A stretch of DNA of 64,000 bases from Acanthosepion esculentum. Its lineage: Eukaryota; Mollusca; Cephalopoda; Sepiida; Sepiidae. The stretch lies in assembly GCA_964036315.1 (NCBI GenBank), contig OZ038500.1, forward strand, positions 62,150,102-62,214,101. Direction: 5' to 3'. The notes below the pieces were generated by a model. It worked only from the letters and a program-made list of their open reading frames with translations, did no database searches and had not been told where the DNA came from. How positions within the stretch are numbered: position 1 is the stretch's first letter; each line of letters starts with the position of its first letter. A program made the translations under genes and the position numbers. Shown piece after piece: positions 1 through 64,000 of this stretch.

Positions 1-1074
1 GTAGAAGAGATATAAATTGTATAGTAAACTAAGAGACAAGGGGAAGTTGACTACTGATAACATGTTGTAGAACAACATGTTATGGTCTAGAATGATATTT
101 CATTATTCCAAAAATAATATTGCTATCAGTGATGATAGAAAAGAAGAATATTTCATTATCCTACCCTCATCATTATAAAAACGATCCTTCCACCACAAGA
201 GAGTGAGTAGAATAGTGTAGACAAGGGTACTCTATAGCAGTAGTCAGTAAAAACACACTGCTAGCATTCCAAAGATCAATAACAGGTGATGTTAAACGCC
301 ATCCTCACAAACAAAATTTTCAGAACCAAACCAAGTAAGCACTGACTTTTAAACAAAGACACACTGAAAATATTTTACACGCATCATACCAATATTCTGT
401 AATTCACATCATAAAAAGAAAAAAACAAATTCTTGCTATTTATGTCAACACGTGTCTCAAGTTTTTATTGTTTATATTATTATTATTATAGGTTTTAATT
501 CATTTCATTTTCAATATAAAAAAAGAGAAAAGGATTCCTCCTACACTACAAATACATACAGCAACATGGTAATTAATTTAACAACACTCAAATAATATGA
601 AGTAAGGATTACTACTATATCAACCCTAAAAAAAACTTAATAAAAATAGTTTGTCAGTAATTTTTAATGAAATATGTATTAGAGAGAGTTTGCTAATCCA
701 AATTTGCTCAAATAACTAAATATCAGAATTTATTTTGAAATCACTTCTTGGAATGTCAGGGTTAGTGTTATCAGCACAGAAAACTGAATCTACAAATCAA
801 TGCTGTTTCTGTTTACCTTGCAGTAATGCTCTCAGAAAAGACATGAACCTGCTTCTCCCTGTGCTCCATCAAAGCATGTTGAAAAAAATGTCTTATAACT
901 GACATGTCACAAGGGCTGATAAAAAAGTGGGCAAATTAGCATTTAATCAAACCTCTCTCTCTTACCTAACTTACCTGCTCAGTAACAGCAAAATGGTGTT
1001 TACTCTGATTTTTAATCTCTATAGGGAGCAGTCAAAATATATGTTTTACAACTGATGTTAGAGCTTTGGCTGTG
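1..1074. other. Intron, nothing recognised
   Basis: AT-rich sequence without a convincing coding exon, RNA gene or known repeat. Confidence 0.5.
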
Positions 1075-1245
1075 CAAATAGTATTATAAATGCTAGGAAT
1101 GAGAAAAATGGTGAGCCAAGTTTGAATTCCAGTCAAGTTCATTGCACTCACTTTCACACAAATGTCCTTGGGAAAGGCATGAATCTATCTCTTCTACTCC
1201 TATCTATGGCTTAAATAGCAGGGTAGACTGGGCTCTTTAACTGTG
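1075..1245 (+). repeat. tRNA-derived SINE body
   Basis: Matches the copies at 44270-44460 (+) and 31225-31345 (-). A B-box-like AAGTTTGAATTCCAG is followed by the shared body with CACTCACTTTCACACAAAT, then CTATGGCTTAAATAGCAGGG. Confidence 0.7.
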
Positions 1246-1332
1246 GTTTTTATTCAGCAGATGTTTTCCAAAAAATGTAAATGATTACTTGACCATACTG
1301 AAGGATACAAGGCCAAATAGTTACTTGCTACT

Positions 1333-1695
1333 AGTCTTGTGCCATATCACCAGTTATTGTACAATCACTGAAGTTAAGCAACATTGATTCTGGTTAGTAC
1401 CTAGGTGAATGAGTGCTTAGGAATACCAGATTCTGTAAATTTTGATGTGCAGGTGGTGTAAAGGATATCTGCTCAGAATTGGAAATCAGAGAGCCTACTT
1501 CCAATTCCAGTTAGGTTCGTTATATTCACTTACTTGCAAATGCCCTTGGGAAATGTACAAATCCACCTTCTCCTTCCAGCTATGGGTTAATTAGTACTTG
1601 TATCAGTAAATCATTATCATCTCAAAAATTCTTACAATCTAAAAATATTTTCTGGCTTTAAATAACCTGCAGAAGTTTGATAAGCAGTAAAACGA
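1333..1695 (+). repeat. Composite SINE with 5S rRNA-like head
   Basis: The first ~110 bp resemble 5S rRNA, including its internal promoter regions (AAGTTAAGCAACATTG and the GGAATACCAG end). A tRNA-SINE-like middle follows, then a tail with TTTTCTGGCTTTAAATAACC. The same order occurs at 24370-24705 and, reversed, at 8345-8622. Confidence 0.8.
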
Positions 1696-1699
1696 ATCA

Positions 1700-2395
1700 G
1701 TTAATCTAGCCTTATGCCAGATTAAGTTAAGTTTGATTCACTCATGGGGATCAAACTTACTACACAGTAATAGTCTGCTCATCAAGTTCACTAACCCAGA
1801 ACCTAGAGCTTTCCAAGCTTTTTGCATTTGTGACAACCATTTTAAAAATAAAATTACTTCCTAATACATTGTAAAGTTTTGCTAATCCCAAAATGTAATT
1901 CAGGATGTATATAAAATAAAAAAATAATGAAAAATTTTAACTAATAATTAACAGTATCATTAACACTTTGAAAAACAAGTGTTTGGGGGATTCTTCATTA
2001 ACCCCCATGATAACTGGCAAAGAAATGACTCTAAGCTGTAGTATTTTTTGTCAGGTTTGGGTGAGTGAGTTATCTGGTAATATTATATATTTACTAATAT
2101 TTACTATTATATAAATATTGTTAAATATTATATATTTACCAGTGTAATATTATTATATTTACATTTGGCCTTCATTGACCGAGCAGCCAGTACTATTCTC
2201 AACTGAAATTTATAAAATCTTACTCTTGAACCAGCTTTTCAGGAAAATAGATTTTTCAAGTCAAGTAGCCGATATTGCTCATTCCAGTATTGGTGGCTTT
2301 CCTTCCTAACTTTTTATAAGACCAGAATCACATGACCATACTAATTAGAATCTACTGAAAGGAAGTTGGCTTCACCAATTCATTGTAATGAAATT
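1700..2395. other. Intron, nothing recognised
   Basis: AT-rich; contains short TTTACTAATATTTA-type reiterations around 2080-2160. No gene or known repeat was seen. Confidence 0.45.
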
Positions 2396-3303
2396 GTTGC
2401 GGACCACGATAGGGTTGCAGCGCTGGATTACGAAATGGCCTTGTGCCAGACACTACACACACCACTACCGAATCCACAAACAAAGTAAGAATAAATAAGC
2501 AGGAGGAATGACGAAGATAAGCCTGGTCAAGAGAACAAATATAAAATTTTATTAGAGTTTAACAAGTAGTATGTCTTCAGTGAAGACTTTCAGTAAATGT
2601 ACTGGAAAATGTAGTTGAAAAAGAGGCCAAGTAGATTAGTAAATTGTCTTCTGTGGAGACCTTCAGTAAATGTACTGGAAATATTATAGAGAATGAAATT
2701 TAATTGTCTTGAGTGAAAACCTTCAGTAAGATACTGGAAATAAGGTAGTTGACAAGATAAAATTTCGTGCCAAAATTTAAATCCAAGATGGCTAATGGCG
2801 GGAAAAAGTTCTTCAGGAAGAAGAGTTCAGAAAGTCAGTTGTAATGCATAGTGAACATACGGCAAGGAAAGAATACTCACTGCGAGAGTTTATAATTGTG
2901 AGTGTATGTAATTCTTTTTAAAGTAACAGGTTCTGAGAGGATGAGTTCGAAGAATATGAAAAGTGCTCTGTTCATCAGGTTGGAAGTTGGCAGCTCGGTA
3001 AATGTTAGCTTCTGTCATGAAGGTGACGACCGTGTCGTATGTATTAAGATACCGAGACGAGCCATGAGGTCTAGGCAAGGTTTTGCCGAATAAAATGTCT
3101 CTGTCTGAGACAATTGAGCCAGCCCAGCCGATGGTCAGACGACCACGGGGGCGACTAATTTGAAAAAGCCAATTTGCCGTGACATCAGCGCAAAAGCGCG
3201 CGAAAAATAATGAATTCTTCCTCATCTTCGGCTAAGACAACGGTTTACTACTATAACCAGCCGAAAGTGAGAGGAAGGGGTGAAAATGTCACGCGTGCGT
3301 CAA
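2396..3303 (-). mobile_element. GC-richer insert, possible solo LTR
   Basis: The block is less AT-rich than its surroundings, with CpG-bearing stretches near 3180-3300. A unit of about 60-73 bp is repeated three times at 2573, 2646 and 2706 (core CCTTCAGTAAATGTACTGG). On the minus strand it would start TGACGC near 3303 and end GGTCCGCAACA at 2396, as LTRs do. No exact target duplication was found and no primer binding site adjoins, so the class is uncertain. The 111-residue minus-strand frame inside shows no domain. Confidence 0.35.
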
Positions 3304-3349
3304 AATGAAGGTGGGGGTAGTGATATATCCCACAAAATTAAGTCATCAA

Positions 3350-3785
3350 TACCAAGAATTTATATGAATGTTATTTACACTATTTATATTCAAACTATTG
3401 TCCTGATCTTTTTTTGTTGTTTTGGCCATTGTGCTTTCTGGCCTTCCTCAATATATCAATCTGGGTAACCTACAGGGAATTCTGACTTGAACCCTTTATT
3501 TAATCTACAGGCAGTGTATACTTGGACTCAATGGAAACAGGCAAGCATTAACTGAGCAGTACCAAAAATAAGAACTAGACAATATCTCTAGGCATGGGCA
3601 ATGGAACAAGAACAGTCTATCCCCATAGATTAAATAAAGGGTTCAGTTCAGAATTCCCTGAAAGTTACCCAGCTGAGGAAGAACAGAGGTACAATGGCCA
3701 AAGCGTCATGATAACAACAATAAAGAGGAAGACAATAGTCCAAATATAAATAATGTAAATAACTCCTCATTCCAGAAATTCAGAA
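3350..3785. repeat. Palindromic SINE (foldback), copy 1
   Basis: The left arm reads CTATTTATATTCAAACTATTG...TTGGCCATTGTG...CCCTTTATTTAATC. The right arm repeats it as reverse complement (AAATAAAGGGTTCAG...CAATGGCCAAAG...CAATAGTCC). The arms are about 130 bp around a middle with CATGGGCAATGGAACAAGAACAG. The arm sequence recurs at 9078, 19922, 22640, 28870, 29600 and 57765. Confidence 0.8.
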
Positions 3786-3957
3786 AGAACTTATATGAAT
3801 GTGTTCCTAAACTTAGAATACTTTTCTTCCCCTTTTTTTAATTAAATCCTGGACTATACAAAGCAGCTTTGCTAGTTAATATGGAAAATTAAAAATTTCT
3901 TTATTCTACATTGATTATTTTCAGCTTAATATTTATATGTTGTTCTTTATTTGACAG

Positions 3958-58507
<54,550 letters not shown>

Positions 58508-59150
58508 GCACATGCCTCATGATCCTTCGTTTGTCATTTTCTGTATTTACTATTGCTGTTGCTTTCTTCGCCAATACTTTCCTTATGGATCATCTGTGTG
58601 TGTGCACATGCACATTGTGCAGAGTTATCTGCCCTTGCATGGACAGTTGCTTTCACTGTGACACTTGTTTTGTGCAATTTTTTGTGTTTGTTTATTTTTT
58701 TTTTTTGTTTTAAGCTCCTTTTCCAGACTTGCATGCTTCTAGAAAGAATTTTTGTTGATCATATTTTGTCTCCCCCACTCTTGTTTAATCAAGTCACTCA
58801 TTTTGCCAAGAATTAAGTATACTATTGTTTGGATTAACAATTGTATTTTCCTGAGAATTATAAAAAAAAAAAAATTAGCTATCTTGGACTTTCATGCCCA
58901 CAAAAAAAAAAAAAAAAGGATGGTTTTTCCCTTGACACCACTATTATTTTAACTACCTTCACTCCTTGGCAATGTTTATTGTTTTAAAAAGTGATGAATT
59001 TCTTGAGAATTTATGATAAAAATATGAAATATTATTTATTTATTAGATTGTTTATTTACATGAATAATTTTATATTTAGAATATTTTAAAAACTAATGCA
59101 ACTGAATCTAATGCAATATTTATCTTTTACCAATTTTTAAAGAAATAAAT
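58508..59150 (+). other. Presumed TMEM245 3' UTR
   Basis: AT-rich non-coding sequence follows the stop. The first AATAAA is at 59144-59149 and could be the poly(A) signal; the next plausible one is near 59500. The extent is inferred. The far half lies inside the large foldback 58917-59449. Confidence 0.45.
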
Positions 59151-59449
59151 ATGAAAACTATTTTTATTCATAAATTTATAAACATTTAGTAAATTATTAA
59201 AATACGTGAGCCAACTATAAAGAAATCCTTATTTAACATTTTATAAATTTTAAATTGATTGGCAATTAGCCAATCATTCCAATAGACACAGAGTAAATAA
59301 GCAAGCTAATAAACAAATCGTATTATTTTTGTTGTCAATTCTCAAGAACAAAGAAAATGTATAAATTCACATCATCGCTTTTTAAAAAAATATCATTGCC
59401 AAGGAGTGAAGGTAAAATTAATAGTGGTGTCAAAGGAAAAAAACATCCT
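58917..59449. repeat. Large inverted repeat (foldback) in TMEM245 3' UTR region
   Basis: The left arm, about 58917-59000, and the right arm, about 59370-59449, are reverse complements over roughly 80 bp with few mismatches. They share cores such as GACACCACTATTA and CTTCACTCCTTGGCAATG. The loop of about 370 bp is nearly pure A/T and holds the AATAAA at 59144. It may be a foldback MITE. Confidence 0.8.
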
Positions 59450-59479
59450 TTTGACACTTGCCAAAAAATTTAATCTCTA

Positions 59480-59720
59480 TGTTTATCTATTATAATAATA
59501 AAGTATAAAAGAGTTGACTCTCTGTCCATCACACTATCTGCATGTAATTTTGCATGCACATATGTAATGTATAACTGTGGTGATATGTGTGCTTGTGCCA
59601 TTTAATACACACACACACACACTTTGACTAAATTTGAAATATGACACTGGAATGAAACAGTCCCACCTCATTCAGTCTGAACAATGCCTACCTTGGGGTG
59701 ATCCAGGAAATTATAAAAGT
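59480..59720 (+). repeat. Unclassified repeat, copy 1
   Basis: CTATTATAATAATAAAGTAT, CTCTGTCCATCACAC, TTTGCATG, TGTGCTTGTGCCATTTAA, (CA)n, TTTGACTAAATTTGAAAT. Same order at 60275-60490. The start resembles Helitron-like ends. Confidence 0.65.
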
Positions 59721-60009
59721 TGGAAGCAAGAAAAAAAAATAAAATTTTAAACTTTCAAATCAGATAATTATATTTTTTTATAAAACGTTTTCTGAAATTA
59801 TTTGGTCATTAATAGAATTATTTTTTAAAGCTTTTTTTTTTTTTTTTTAAATTTTATAGAAATATTTTTAGGTCTGACATCGAATTAAAATATACTTGTG
59901 CACATACAAACATACAATTTGAATGAAATGGACATCTATGTGGCAAGAGCTGATTTCTCTTTCTATATACAAAATTATTTACTGATTCTTTAAAGTCATT
60001 GTTATGACT

Positions 60010-60195
60010 ACTTCTGTATACTGTCCAGTTCACACCCCTCTCTGGTCTTTTAAACAGGAATAGCAGTTTATTCCTTGTTTCCTGTTTAGTATTGGGTTTC
60101 TGGTTCCTTATAAAGTATTTTTCAATTTCTTTCACTCCCACTAGCCCTTTGCATTTTAGTGGTATTATTGTCTTGCTTGGGGTGAATTGATTAAA
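60010..60195 (+). mobile_element. LINE 3' end (variant)
   Basis: CAGTTCACACCCCTCTCTGG, TTCCTGTTTAGTATTGGGTT, ends CTTGCTTGGGGTGAATTGAT plus A-rich tail. Confidence 0.7.
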
Positions 60196-60274
60196 AAAAT
60201 AAGAAATTTTAAATGAACAAACAATTTAAATTTGAAATCTGATAATCTTGTTATCAGCAAAGTGACAGGTAACA

Positions 60275-60490
60275 AACTAGTCTTTATTATAAAATAACTA
60301 ATTTTCTGTCCATCATGCACTGTCTACATGTGACTTTGCATGTGCTTATGTAATGTATATTCCTATTTTTGTGTCATGCATGAGTGATTTACATGTGCTT
60401 GTACCATTTAAAGTACACACACACACACACAAGCCCACATACACACAATTTGACAGAGTTTGAAATAAGACATTGGAATAATTATCTGGC
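60275..60490 (+). repeat. Unclassified repeat, copy 2
   Basis: See 59480: TCTGTCCATCATGCACTGTC, GTACCATTTAAAGTA, (CA)n, TTTGACAGAGTTTGAAAT. Confidence 0.65.
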
Positions 60491-60684
60491 AGTTATTGAA
60501 AAATCATTCCCTCAATTTACTGATGATAGAAGAATGACCAAAAATTTTAAAATTTTGTTTTAGTGCAGGTAATTGTTGAATATGAAAAGCAGAACTATCT
60601 TTGCTAAAAATGGAGGCACTTTTACTCGATAGACAAGAAAATCTTGTCTTTGGAAATTCAGCTTTATTTTCAAATTTATTTTTA

Positions 60685-61165
60685 GTCCAACATTATTATA
60701 GCAGACAATCCTAATGTGAAATAGATGCCACATTTCAAATAAGAAGTGTCCACTATGTTTGAAGTAATAAAAAAAAAATGTTGGATTAAAAATAAATCCA
60801 TTAATTCTTTAAAAACTGTTGTCAGTTGTAACAGATTTTGATGCTGAATCCCGAGTGAAAAGGCAGGATTTCAAATACTGATTTCCAAGATAGACAGCTT
60901 CTCTAACTTGGAAAGTTGGCAGAATACAATCTTCCTATTTCAATCTGTCCTTCAGATACACTAAAATAAGCATAAGTAAATATCCAAACAGTAAAAAAAA
61001 AATAAAGACAGCAAGAGTAGCTTCCCTTAGATTAGGAAAACCATTATTTTTAATATAATATTATTATAGCGAACACTTATAATATGAAATAGATGCCTCA
61101 TTTCAAATAAGAAGTGTCCACTATATTTGAAGTAATAAAAAAAAATGTTGGATTAATTCTTTAGA
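60685..61165 (+). repeat. Direct repeat pair
   Basis: GAAATAGATGCCACATTTCA at about 60718 and GAAATAGATGCCTCATTTCA at about 61086; both run on through AAGAAGTGTCCACTAT and AATGTTGGATTAA. Offset ~368 bp. Confidence 0.75.
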
Positions 61166-61454
61166 AATTGCTTTGTTTATATTTCGGATATGAAACTGAG
61201 CAGATATGGAGTCTCCAGAATGCTTTCCTTAAATAGGGTAAAAAGAGTCTTGCTTACTGTGGAGTCCTTCCAGGTCAAGCATTAAATGATACTAGATCAA
61301 ACAGTAGTCCTCCACCACCACCACCCCCCCCCCCGAAAAAAATGCATGGCACACCAGCTGGATTCCTACTGGAAAACATTTTCTTTACTAAGATGTGCAG
61401 ACCAATAGACTTAATATAGTTTAATAAATAAAAAATAGGGCATCCACTTTTCTT

Positions 61455-61830
61455 CTTTTTAATTGTTCACCTAAGCAAGGCAATAAAGCCACTAAGACTC
61501 TAGGGATTAGTGAGTATGAAAACATATGAGAAAAAGAAAAATATTATTAAGGAAAATGAACAATAAAAGAAAAGGAATTAAGACAAAAGATAACAATTGA
61601 CAATGCATTTAGATTTTTGAAGACCAAAGTTGACTGAGAAGCAAGAAGCCACAAGAGAGTTCCACATGTGAGAGGAAAAAACTGTTAGCATAGAACTTAC
61701 AGTTAAAGTGGCTAAATGTGACTATAAGACGTTGTAGCTAATATTAAAATTAAGTACTGTACTTAAATTCATGAAGTCTAGGTACCATAGAGGAAAGTTT
61801 ATCAGAACAATTACCATATATCGAAAGATA
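61455..61830 (-). mobile_element. LINE-A 3' end, reversed
   Basis: CACCTAAGCAAGGCAATAAA, GACAATGCATTTAGATTTTT, AGAGAGTTCCACATGTGAGA, CATGAAGTCTAGGTACCATA. Confidence 0.75.
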
Positions 61831-62052
61831 CACACACAGTAATGTTGAAAGATTTTTGGCCTGAGCAACAAGAGATTCCCCCCGCCCTCCAAAAAATAAA
61901 ATTACCACTGCAGAAAAAAAACTTTCCTGTCCAGTTTGGTCCTTCATATAAAGTTTTTCACTTTGCATTTATACCTCAAGCATGAATCCACTTGTTTTTT
62001 ATCCTATCACCAGCTAACTGGTATCTGACAATTATGAGTGAAGAAATGAAAT

Positions 62053-62885
62053 TTGTGCAATAAAACTTTCTATCTGTGCACCTCCAAAAACCTAAATTAC
62101 CAAAGATTAGTCACTGATCTCTCATCTGATCTAGCTCTAACTGCTTACTGGGGGCAAAACTGGATTGTAACTTTCAGTCCTTCAAAAACTAAACTAGTAA
62201 CTTTTCACTATCACCAAGCTGACCCTAAATTCTCACCAGTCATGATGAATGATTGTACTCTCAAAGAGTCTTCTTTTCACCCCAAACATAAACTGGAACT
62301 CATATATATAAGCCATCACTAAAGACACTAAAAACTGATCAGCTCTTTATACCGTTCCAGAAAGCACCATTTACCATGCTCTTTTACATGAGTCAGATCA
62401 GATCAAAAATGGAGTATTGCTGCCATATCTTGGAACTGTCCAATCCTCTCTTTCCAACAATCGAACAGATTTCAGGAGCATTTATGCAGCTTTGTGAGTG
62501 ATGAATTATTTTCAACCCTACAAACTCTTTTCCACAGATATAATATCGTAAGCCAATCACTATTCTATCACTATTTTGATAGAAAATGTTCTGACAAGCT
62601 ATATTCCCTAGTTCCACCAGTTCAGACCTTTACAGCAAGGGCCCACTATGTGATGTCCACATTCCCTTCATATTCCATTGGTAATGAAGAAGTTACATTT
62701 GGACAGTTTCTTCCCAAGAGCCACTGCTTTGTGGAATAAACTCCAAAAGGATGCTTCCCAACTGTTACATTCTCAACCTCTTCAAATCCAGAGTCAACTA
62801 TTACTTGTCTTACACATCCTCATAGTCTACAATCCAACCCATAAAACAGCCCTATTCAGTAGTGGCTTGACTGGCTCTTAAGCCT
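62053..62885 (+). mobile_element. LINE reverse-transcriptase C-terminal half (subtype 1)
   Basis: LVTDLSSDLALTAYWGQNWI and VTFSPSKTKLVTFHYH are the conserved blocks after the RT catalytic site. Then in other frames FYHYFDRKCSDKLYSLVPPV and NKLQKDASQ. Several frameshifts; same lineage as 6030-6324. Confidence 0.8.
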
Positions 62886-63099
62886 TATATTGGGGGAACA
62901 AGAGTTTGTAAAAAAAATTAATTTAGGGTTATTTTTTCTCGTACATTATCTTTTTTTAGTCATCATCAGTAATTAGTGACAATGATTAAAAAATGGGCTG
63001 GCTACTGTGGCATAATTGTTAAAAAAAAATTAATTAGTGCAATAAGATTGATTGTTATGATTGCCTAAAAATAGTAACCTTGTGCCAGACTAAATAGTT

Positions 63100-63300
63100 A
63101 AAACTCATGGTCAAATTACATTAAATGCATCAGTTTTTATGTGATCTTCAAAGTTAAGCAACATTAAGTCAGATCATTGTTAAACTGGTTGACTACTCAG
63201 GGACACCAGGTACAGTGAACATATTGTTCTTGAGTGAAGAAACATTAGCTTTGATGTGTGACCACTTAGAAACACCAGACACTGTAAGTAGCTTGGGATT
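63100..63300 (+). repeat. Decayed 5S-like SINE heads, two in tandem
   Basis: TTCAAAGTTAAGCAACATTA and GGGACACCAGGTACAGTGAA, then again GATGTGTGACCACTTAGAAA and ACCAGACACTGTAAG. Confidence 0.65.
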
Positions 63301-63309
63301 TTGTACTAA

Positions 63310-64000
63310 ATACATCTTAGTAAATAAACAAAGACTCGCTGAATTTTTTTAGTATAATACAATGCGTTACTGAACCTAAAAACAGAAAATAAATTACATA
63401 CTTGATTATAATACAAACTATAGTACAGCTATACCTGTGTAAAGTTTTTTGCAAACTTGTGCCATACTATCCATTAAAATCTCAATGTCATACATATATT
63501 TCACAAAATATTTAATTTTTCACAATATTAAAAAACAGAAATGAACTAGATGTTTAGCCATTACATGTTTCTTCTCTTGATTTCCATTTCAAAACTTATT
63601 TTTGAGGAACAAGGCTAACTAAGCATACCCAGTAATACATTTTAAGATGTTAATTAATCTATTATATTTTTTCTGTTTAATATAAATTTATTATATTTCT
63701 ATATATTAATAAACTATGAAAATAAAAAAAATATTGTTGTTCATTAAGAATGAATTGAGAAACAAATATGGCTGACATAGCAAATACCTTTTGTAAACAA
63801 TTGTTATCAACACCTGTTTACTTTGTGTTTTATTATCTATTGTGTTGAGTGTATTTACAATCTTCTGTTTTAAATAAGAGTTTTTTTTTCAAGCAGAGTA
63901 AAAATTTCTGAAAACACATATTTGTGTATAACACGACATCTATTTCTTTTTGCCTTTAATTTTCATTAAAAATTTCTTGTATCATACTCAAGAAAATGTG
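63310..64000. other. Intergenic, nothing recognised
   Basis: AT-rich; no gene or repeat could be supported. Confidence 0.5.

Noticed and set aside
2890..3225. 111-codon minus-strand frame
   Set aside because: No domain, and it lies inside the putative solo LTR; likely chance in GC-richer sequence.

Overview
The window is eukaryotic: one protein-coding gene with very long, repeat-packed introns, and no bacterial-style operon, CRISPR array or dense coding. The sequence is AT-rich and full of (TA)n tracts. It carries composite 5S/tRNA-derived SINEs, several LINE lineages, a Penelope-like element, a Ty3/gypsy-type element and Tc1/mariner and pogo-type DNA transposons. The conserved gene and this repeat mix suggest a mollusc, most likely a cephalopod. 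The species cannot be fixed from the sequence alone.

The gene is the 3' part of TMEM245 on the + strand. Seven coding exons could be joined, all with GT/AG borders and matching phases: 3958-4056, 6545-6688, 45344-45466, 49334-49467, 53568-53668, 54918-55092 and 58309-58507. Together they give 324 residues ending at the TAA at 58505. The 5' exons lie upstream of the window. The protein is a multi-pass membrane protein whose C-terminal part resembles the AI-2E/PerM transporter superfamily. Its biochemical role is not established.

Layout: 1-3957 is intron with 5S/tRNA SINEs, a possible solo LTR (2396-3303) and the first palindromic SINE. The 38.7-kb intron 6689-45343 holds LINE 3' ends, a fragment resembling an RTE-type LINE (12521-13110), a 116-bp minisatellite (23265-24290), a 600-bp mariner MITE (28991-29590), a Penelope GIY-YIG fragment (33300-33715), a broken, inverted Tc1/mariner transposase (34612-35240), a 1.2-kb compound microsatellite (36467-37716), and a decayed gypsy element split by a LINE (39880-43640). 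Introns 45467-49333 and 49468-53567 hold nested LINE/MITE insertions and a pogo-type element (50096-51297) with an expanded 24-residue coding repeat. The 3' UTR region contains a large foldback (58917-59449). The rest, to 64000, is intergenic LINE, SINE and simple repeat.

I found no new multi-gene system. The best points for a second look are the palindromic SINEs and the 3'-UTR foldback, all inside a transcribed unit and so possible dsRNA or editing substrates; the exon at 49334-49467, pressed between a pyrimidine-rich minisatellite and a LINE; the pogo tail with in-frame repeat expansion; and the nested insertions that give a relative order of element activity.
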